Below, piece after piece: positions 7,423-10,917 of a stretch of DNA of 10,917 nucleotides. Below the pieces are notes generated by a model. The model ran no database searches and was not told the DNA's origin. It saw only the letters and a program-made list of their open reading frames with translations. The position numbers were made by a program, and so were the translations under genes. Within the stretch, counting starts at the first letter, position 1; every line of letters starts with the position of its first letter. This stretch comes from Chloroflexota bacterium (GTDB lineage Bacteria > Chloroflexota > Dehalococcoidia > UBA1151). The DNA is taken from the NCBI GenBank assembly GCA_022561735.1, contig JADFQR010000002.1, positions 1 through 10,917 on the forward strand, in the 5' to 3' direction.

Positions 7423-9423
7423 GTGGAAATCTCAGAACTCGCCGTCTGGTTGATCGTCCTCATCCCCCTGGGGTCGTTTGTCATTAACGGCCTCGTAATC
7501 CGGCCGTTCTTCCCGCAGTACGAGCGGTTGGCCGGCTGGCTGACGATCCTGTCCCTGGCGGTGGCGTTCGGGCTGTCGATCTGGGCCTTCACGTCCGTCA
7601 ACTCGGCAAACGGGCCGATCGAGTTCGGGACGCATGAGTGGGTGGAAGTCGGCGGGCTGACGCTGAGCATCGGCATCCTGCTTGACCCCCTCACCTCGAT
7701 CATGTTGATCGTGGTCAGCGGCGTCAGCCTGATGGTCCAGATCTACTCGCAGAGCTATATGAAGGGCGACCCGAGTTACATCCGCTACTACGCCTTCATG
7801 TCGCTTTTCACGGCGTCAATGCTGGGACTCGTCACGGCCCGAAACATCATTCAGTTGTACGTGTTCTGGGAGCTGGTTGGGGTTTCTTCTTACCTGCTGA
7901 TCGGCTTCTGGTTCACGAAGCCTTCGGCCGCCGCGGCCGCCAAGAAGGCGTTCATCGTGACCCGCCTGGGCGACTTCGGGTTTCTGATCGCCATACTTGC
8001 CCTGTTCTCCGAGGGGAACGAGATGCTGGACATCCCGACCCTGTACGTCATGGTCGGAACGATCGGCACGACGGCCGTTAGCCTGATAGCGCTCGGTATA
8101 TTCGCCGGCGCCGTCGGCAAGTCTGCCCAGTTCCCGCTCCACACATGGCTGCCGGACGCCATGGAAGGCCCGACGCCGGTAAGCGCCCTGATCCACTCCG
8201 CCACGATGGTGACGGCGGGCGTGTTCCTCGTGGCCCGGTTCTTCCCGGTCTTCGAGGCCGCCGATTACACGATGGAATTCGTGGCATTGATCGGCGCGTT
8301 CACCGCCGTGTTCGCCGCATCGATGGGACTCGTGGCCCACGATATAAAGCGCGTGCTGGCGTACTCCACCATCAGCCAGCTTGGCTACATGATGCTGATC
8401 CTGGGACTTGGCGGTTACGTGGCTGCCATCTTCCACCTGTTCACACACGCCTTCTTCAAAGCCCTGCTCTTCCTCGGCTCCGGCTCGGTCAACCACGCCA
8501 CCGGCACCTTTGACATGCGATACATGGGCGGCCTGAGGAAGGTTATGCCGTGGACCTTCACGCTTATGGTCATCGGCAGCCTGTCGCTCGCCGGGATATT
8601 TCCGCTGGCCGGCTTCTGGTCCAAGGACGAGATCCTGGCCCATGCTGCCGAGGTCAACTTTTCGATCGGATGGATCGCCCTCGCGGCCGGGGTCGTGGCC
8701 GCGTTTATGACAGCGTTCTACATGTTCCGCGTCATATGGATGACGTTTGGCGGGGAGTACCGCGGCGGCGGTGAGGCAGAGGCGGTGGCGATCAGGGCTG
8801 AAGGTGGAGAACCGCCGGAAGTTCATGGCCACCCGCACCTCGGTGAGTCGCCCTGGATGATGCTTGCACCCATGCTCGTCCTGGCGGTACTTGCGATCGG
8901 AGCCGGATTCCTGGCTAACCCGCCGGTAGATCTCGGCGTGATCGACAAGCATGAGTTCGGGCATTTCATGACCCAGAACGAGACCGTCTTCGTCGACGAA
9001 CACGCGGTCGAGGAGGCGGGCGCGTCGCCGATGTTCAACTGGAACGTCGCAATCCTCTCGTCTGCGGTGGCAATTCTCGGAATCTACCTCGCCTACCTGA
9101 TGTACGGCAGCAAGAAAGTTTCCCCGGACGATATGGCGACCCGAGTGCGACCGGCGTACACGTTGTTGTACCGCAAGTACTACATGGATGAACTTTACGA
9201 GCAGTGGATCGTGCGGAGGATTTTCTACGGCGGGATCGTGCGCGCCACGGACTGGTTTGATCGAAGCGTGATAGACGCCACCAACGTCAAAATGGGGGTG
9301 TGGACAGGCTGGTTCGGTAAAGGACTCGGCTACATCCAGAACGGACAGATGCAGGTTGCCGGACTGGCGATTTCGTTCGGCGTTGTGGTCTCTATTGCTG
9401 CATTCCTGGTCTGGGGGGGCTAA
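7423..9423 (+). CDS. nuoL: NADH-quinone oxidoreductase subunit L (antiporter-like)
   Basis: A 666-residue distal antiporter-like subunit, complete in length, with multiple helices plus the long lateral helix at the C-terminus. Residues of the proton path are intact: E150 in FWELVGVSSY, K233 in GAVGKSAQFP, K309 in HDIKRVLAYS, K346 in HAFFKALLF and K401-D402 in FWSKDEIL. LHTWLPDAMEGPTPVSALIH (239-258) is the classic family signature. The loop at about 440-470 is rich in G, E and H, as is common in this subunit. The start is GTG 7423 with a strong GAGGAAG site (7407-7413) at nine bases. The nuoK-nuoL coupling usual in other genomes is broken here by the small DUF2007-like gene. Confidence 0.96.
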   Translation: MEISELAVWLIVLIPLGSFVINGLVIRPFFPQYERLAGWLTILSLAVAFGLSIWAFTSVNSANGPIEFGTHEWVEVGGLTLSIGILLDPLTSIMLIVVSGVSLMVQIYSQSYMKGDPSYIRYYAFMSLFTASMLGLVTARNIIQLYVFWELVGVSSYLLIGFWFTKPSAAAAAKKAFIVTRLGDFGFLIAILALFSEGNEMLDIPTLYVMVGTIGTTAVSLIALGIFAGAVGKSAQFPLHTWLPDAMEGPTPVSALIHSATMVTAGVFLVARFFPVFEAADYTMEFVALIGAFTAVFAASMGLVAHDIKRVLAYSTISQLGYMMLILGLGGYVAAIFHLFTHAFFKALLFLGSGSVNHATGTFDMRYMGGLRKVMPWTFTLMVIGSLSLAGIFPLAGFWSKDEILAHAAEVNFSIGWIALAAGVVAAFMTAFYMFRVIWMTFGGEYRGGGEAEAVAIRAEGGEPPEVHGHPHLGESPWMMLAPMLVLAVLAIGAGFLANPPVDLGVIDKHEFGHFMTQNETVFVDEHAVEEAGASPMFNWNVAILSSAVAILGIYLAYLMYGSKKVSPDDMATRVRPAYTLLYRKYYMDELYEQWIVRRIFYGGIVRATDWFDRSVIDATNVKMGVWTGWFGKGLGYIQNGQMQVAGLAISFGVVVSIAAFLVWGG

Positions 9424-9456
9424 TCGATGACCTTCCAGATCACAGCTATATCAACA

Positions 9457-9490
9457 CGGGCGCACTCGCCCGGGCGCTCGCTGCGAGCGC
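9457..9490 (+). other. Two adjacent G+C hairpins in the nuoL-nuoM gap
   Basis: CGGGCG-CACT-CGCCCG (9457-9472, 6-bp stem) is followed one base later by GCGCTCG-CTG-CGAGCGC (9474-9490, perfect 7-bp stem). They lie 34 bases after the nuoL stop in an otherwise gene-free gap. There is no T-run, so read-through into nuoM is likely. They may act as an mRNA processing or stability element that sets the nuoL/nuoM ratio. Confidence 0.45.
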
Positions 9491-9499
9491 AAAGATGGC

Positions 9500-9568
9500 C
9501 CGCGCCTGCTGCTCGACCGCGCCTGTGCTGGACCTGCGCCTGCGGCTGGACCGGCGCCTGCGGCTGGA
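9500..9568 (+). repeat. Degenerate 16-18-base tandem repeat upstream of nuoM
   Basis: Four head-to-tail units of about CCGCGCCTGCGGCTGGA can be aligned: 9500-9516 (17 bases), 9517-9532 (16), 9533-9550 (18) and 9551-9568 (18). The last two share the identical 15-mer GCGCCTGCGGCTGGA (9536-9550 and 9554-9568). The array ends four bases before nuoM's GAGG ribosome site. Read in the nuoM frame it encodes alternating L and R residues, so it would be an N-terminal extension only if the ATG at 9495 were used. Confidence 0.55.
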
Positions 9569-9581
9569 ATCGAGGTCGCCC

Positions 9582-10820
9582 TTGTTTGAGGGATGGCTCT
9601 CTATCATCGTGTTCCTCCCGGCGGCGGCGGCGCTTTTCATAGCGCTGTTCCTGCGGGACGACTCCCGGGTCCGCTGGTTCGCGATCGGCGCCACCGTCCT
9701 GAACCTGTTGCTGATCGTCATCACGTATATCGGCTTCGATCGCGCCCTCGGCGGCGTACAGATGATCGACAGGTACGAGGACTGGATTCCGGTTGACGGG
9801 CTTCGGGCCGAGTACCTCCTGGGCATTGACGGCCTGAGCGCCCCGATGCTGCTGCTCACCGGGTTGCTGTCCGCTGTGGCCGCGTTCGCCTCCTGGCGGA
9901 TTACGCATCGCGTCCGGGAATACTTCATCTGGCTGCTGGTGCTTCAGACGGCGGTGCTGGGCGTCTTCACGGCGCTCGACTTCCTGCTGTTCTTCATCTT
10001 CTGGGAGATCGAACTGATCCCGATGTTCATGCTGATCTCGATCTGGGGCAGCGGGAGAAGCCAGTACTCGGCGATGAAGTTCGTGATCTTCACCCTGGCC
10101 GGCAGCGCCTTCATGCTGATCGGCATACTGGCGTTATTCCTTTCGACCGGCGTCGATACCTTCGCCATGGTGTCGATCCCGTCCGAGGGCATCATCGGAA
10201 TCCCGGAAAAGGTCGCCGGGTCTGACCTGCTCATCCCCGCGGGCGTCATCTGGTTCCTCCTGTTCAGCGCGTTCGCCGTCAAGATGCCGTTATGGCCGTT
10301 ACATAGCTGGCTCCCTGACGCCCATACCGACGCGCCGACCGCCGTAAGCATCATGCTGGCCGGCGTGCTCCTGAAGATGGGCGGTTACGGGCTGCTTCGG
10401 GTGTCGGTGGGCATGTTCCAGGAGACCAAAAACTTCCAGGTGCAGGACGTTGCCTGGCTGCTCGCCGTTCTCGCCGTCATCAGCATCATCTATGGCGCCA
10501 TCGTGACCATCCGCCAGACGGACCTGAAACGGCTAATAGCGTTCAGCAGCGTGAGCCATATGGGTTTTTGTATGCTTGGTATTTTTTCGCTGAACGAACT
10601 GGGCATGCAGGGTGGTGTCCTACAGATGATCAACCACGGTATTTCGACCGGAGCACTGTTTGCCCTGGTTGGTATGCTTTACGAACGATATCATACCCGC
10701 CAGATTTCAGAGTTTAGCGGCTTGTCGCGACGTCTGCCCTGGCTGGCTGCTTTTATGTTGCTGTTTACTCTCTCCAGCATAGGCTTGCCGGGAACCAACG
10801 GATCGTTAATTTCGCCATGA
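9582..10820 (+). CDS. nuoM: NADH-quinone oxidoreductase subunit M, C-terminally broken
   Basis: An antiporter-like membrane subunit of 412 residues instead of the usual 490-520. Present and intact: E142 in FWEIELIPMF, K234 in FAVKMPLWPLHSWLPDAHTD (231-250), K265 in GVLLKMGGYG, K316 in LKRLIAFSSVSHMGF, and H352. Homology runs to IGLPGTNG (400-407), then changes to SLISP and stops at 10,818-10,820. The expected continuation (F-V-G-E-F, with the conserved TM12 glutamate) and the last helices are missing. From about 10,550 base composition and codon use also change. The start is taken as TTG 9582 with GAGG at 9572-9575. The in-frame ATG at 9495 would add 29 R/L/C-rich residues. As written the protein would probably not be functional, and assembly error is a real possibility. 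Confidence 0.88.
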   Translation: MFEGWLSIIVFLPAAAALFIALFLRDDSRVRWFAIGATVLNLLLIVITYIGFDRALGGVQMIDRYEDWIPVDGLRAEYLLGIDGLSAPMLLLTGLLSAVAAFASWRITHRVREYFIWLLVLQTAVLGVFTALDFLLFFIFWEIELIPMFMLISIWGSGRSQYSAMKFVIFTLAGSAFMLIGILALFLSTGVDTFAMVSIPSEGIIGIPEKVAGSDLLIPAGVIWFLLFSAFAVKMPLWPLHSWLPDAHTDAPTAVSIMLAGVLLKMGGYGLLRVSVGMFQETKNFQVQDVAWLLAVLAVISIIYGAIVTIRQTDLKRLIAFSSVSHMGFCMLGIFSLNELGMQGGVLQMINHGISTGALFALVGMLYERYHTRQISEFSGLSRRLPWLAAFMLLFTLSSIGLPGTNGSLISP

Positions 10821-10917
10821 AATACGTTCCAGTCATTTCATACTTCTCGTACTGGCCGCGGTCGTCCTTTCCTCGAATCGGCTTTGAATTGACGCCATCC
10901 GCCAGGAAGCGAAATCG
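10803..10917. other. Unassigned terminal segment, not nuoM-like
   Basis: Where the rest of nuoM should be, no forward frame gives NuoM-like residues. One forward frame opens with ATG at 10,817 (overlapping the nuoM stop as ATGA) and stays open to the edge, but it encodes nothing recognisable. On the minus strand a frame is open from the window edge to a TAA at 10,765-10,767 (50 codons, containing DDRGQYEKYEMTGTYF), which looks protein-like but matches no family I know. A 7-bp inverted repeat, ATGAAAT (10,817-10,823) / ATTTCAT (10,835-10,841), is present. No function can be assigned. Confidence 0.4.

Noticed and set aside
7816..9003. 395-codon open frame on the minus strand, antisense to nuoL
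   Set aside because: It is rich in H, R, G, E and Q with no domain. It arises because high G+C third positions in nuoL keep the opposite frame free of stops. nuoL itself is unambiguous.
9500..9568. Possible CRISPR array
   Set aside because: The repeat units are contiguous with no spacers and only 16-18 bases long; no cas genes are present.
9427..9642. 71-codon plus-strand frame starting just after nuoL
   Set aside because: It is out of frame with nuoM and runs into it, has no ribosome-binding site, and its Cys/Trp/Gly/Arg-rich residues come from translating the tandem repeat and hairpins in another frame.
10800..10917. A simple frameshift in nuoM as the cause of the early stop
   Set aside because: None of the three forward frames after 10,803 gives NuoM-like residues (no V-G-E-F, no helix 13/14 pattern), so a single indel does not restore the gene.
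10803..10917. Insertion sequence or transposon end disrupting nuoM
   Set aside because: Only about 115 bases are visible. There is no recognisable terminal inverted repeat or transposase segment, and the composition shift begins about 250 bases before the break, which a simple insertion does not explain.

Overview
The window holds one long plus-strand operon for the respiratory complex I (NADH-quinone oxidoreductase) core, preceded by a separate gene for a zinc-dependent alcohol dehydrogenase. The DNA is G+C rich (about 60%). Genes are tightly packed, often overlapping by one to four bases (TGATG, TAATG or ATGA junctions), and several start with TTG or GTG. The order nuoA-B-C-D-H-I-J-K-(small gene)-L-M, with no nuoE, nuoF or nuoG between nuoD and nuoH, is the compact 11-subunit type of layout known from Chloroflexota and some other deep-branching bacteria. 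A Chloroflexota host, perhaps a free-living Dehalococcoidia/SAR202-like one, is my best guess. That is an inference from gene order and protein style, not from a marker gene.

Layout. 1-240: possible tail of an upstream gene, a strong G+C hairpin (51-76) and the leader of the dehydrogenase gene. 241-1338: the dehydrogenase. 1339-1482: intergenic region with two candidate promoters for the nuo operon. 1483-7128: nuoA, B, C, D, H, I, J and K, almost without gaps. 7129-7224: a 96-base, more A+T-rich gap with a possible internal promoter. 7225-7419: a small DUF2007-like gene. 7423-9423: nuoL. 9424-9581: a 158-base gap with two hairpins and a degenerate 16-18-base tandem repeat. 9582-10820: a C-terminally broken nuoM. 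10821-10917: unassigned.

How the genes work together. NuoB, C, D and I form the peripheral (Q-module) arm. It carries the N6a/N6b clusters (NuoI) and N2 (NuoB), and the quinone pocket lies between NuoB, NuoD and NuoH. NuoA, H, J, K, L and M are membrane subunits that link quinone reduction to ion pumping, and their key charged residues are intact where they can be seen. The NADH-oxidising module (NuoEFG) is not in the window, so the electron donor is unknown. nuoN would be expected next.

The most unusual part is the right-hand end. From about 10,550 the G+C content drops from roughly 61% to roughly 51% and codon use changes (all phenylalanine codons become TTT), while the protein still reads as NuoM. 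Homology then stops abruptly at about 10,803, just before the conserved glutamate of the family, and the frame closes at 10,820. This may be an assembly chimera at a contig end or a genuine rearrangement. I see no novel defence, mobile or CRISPR system in this window.
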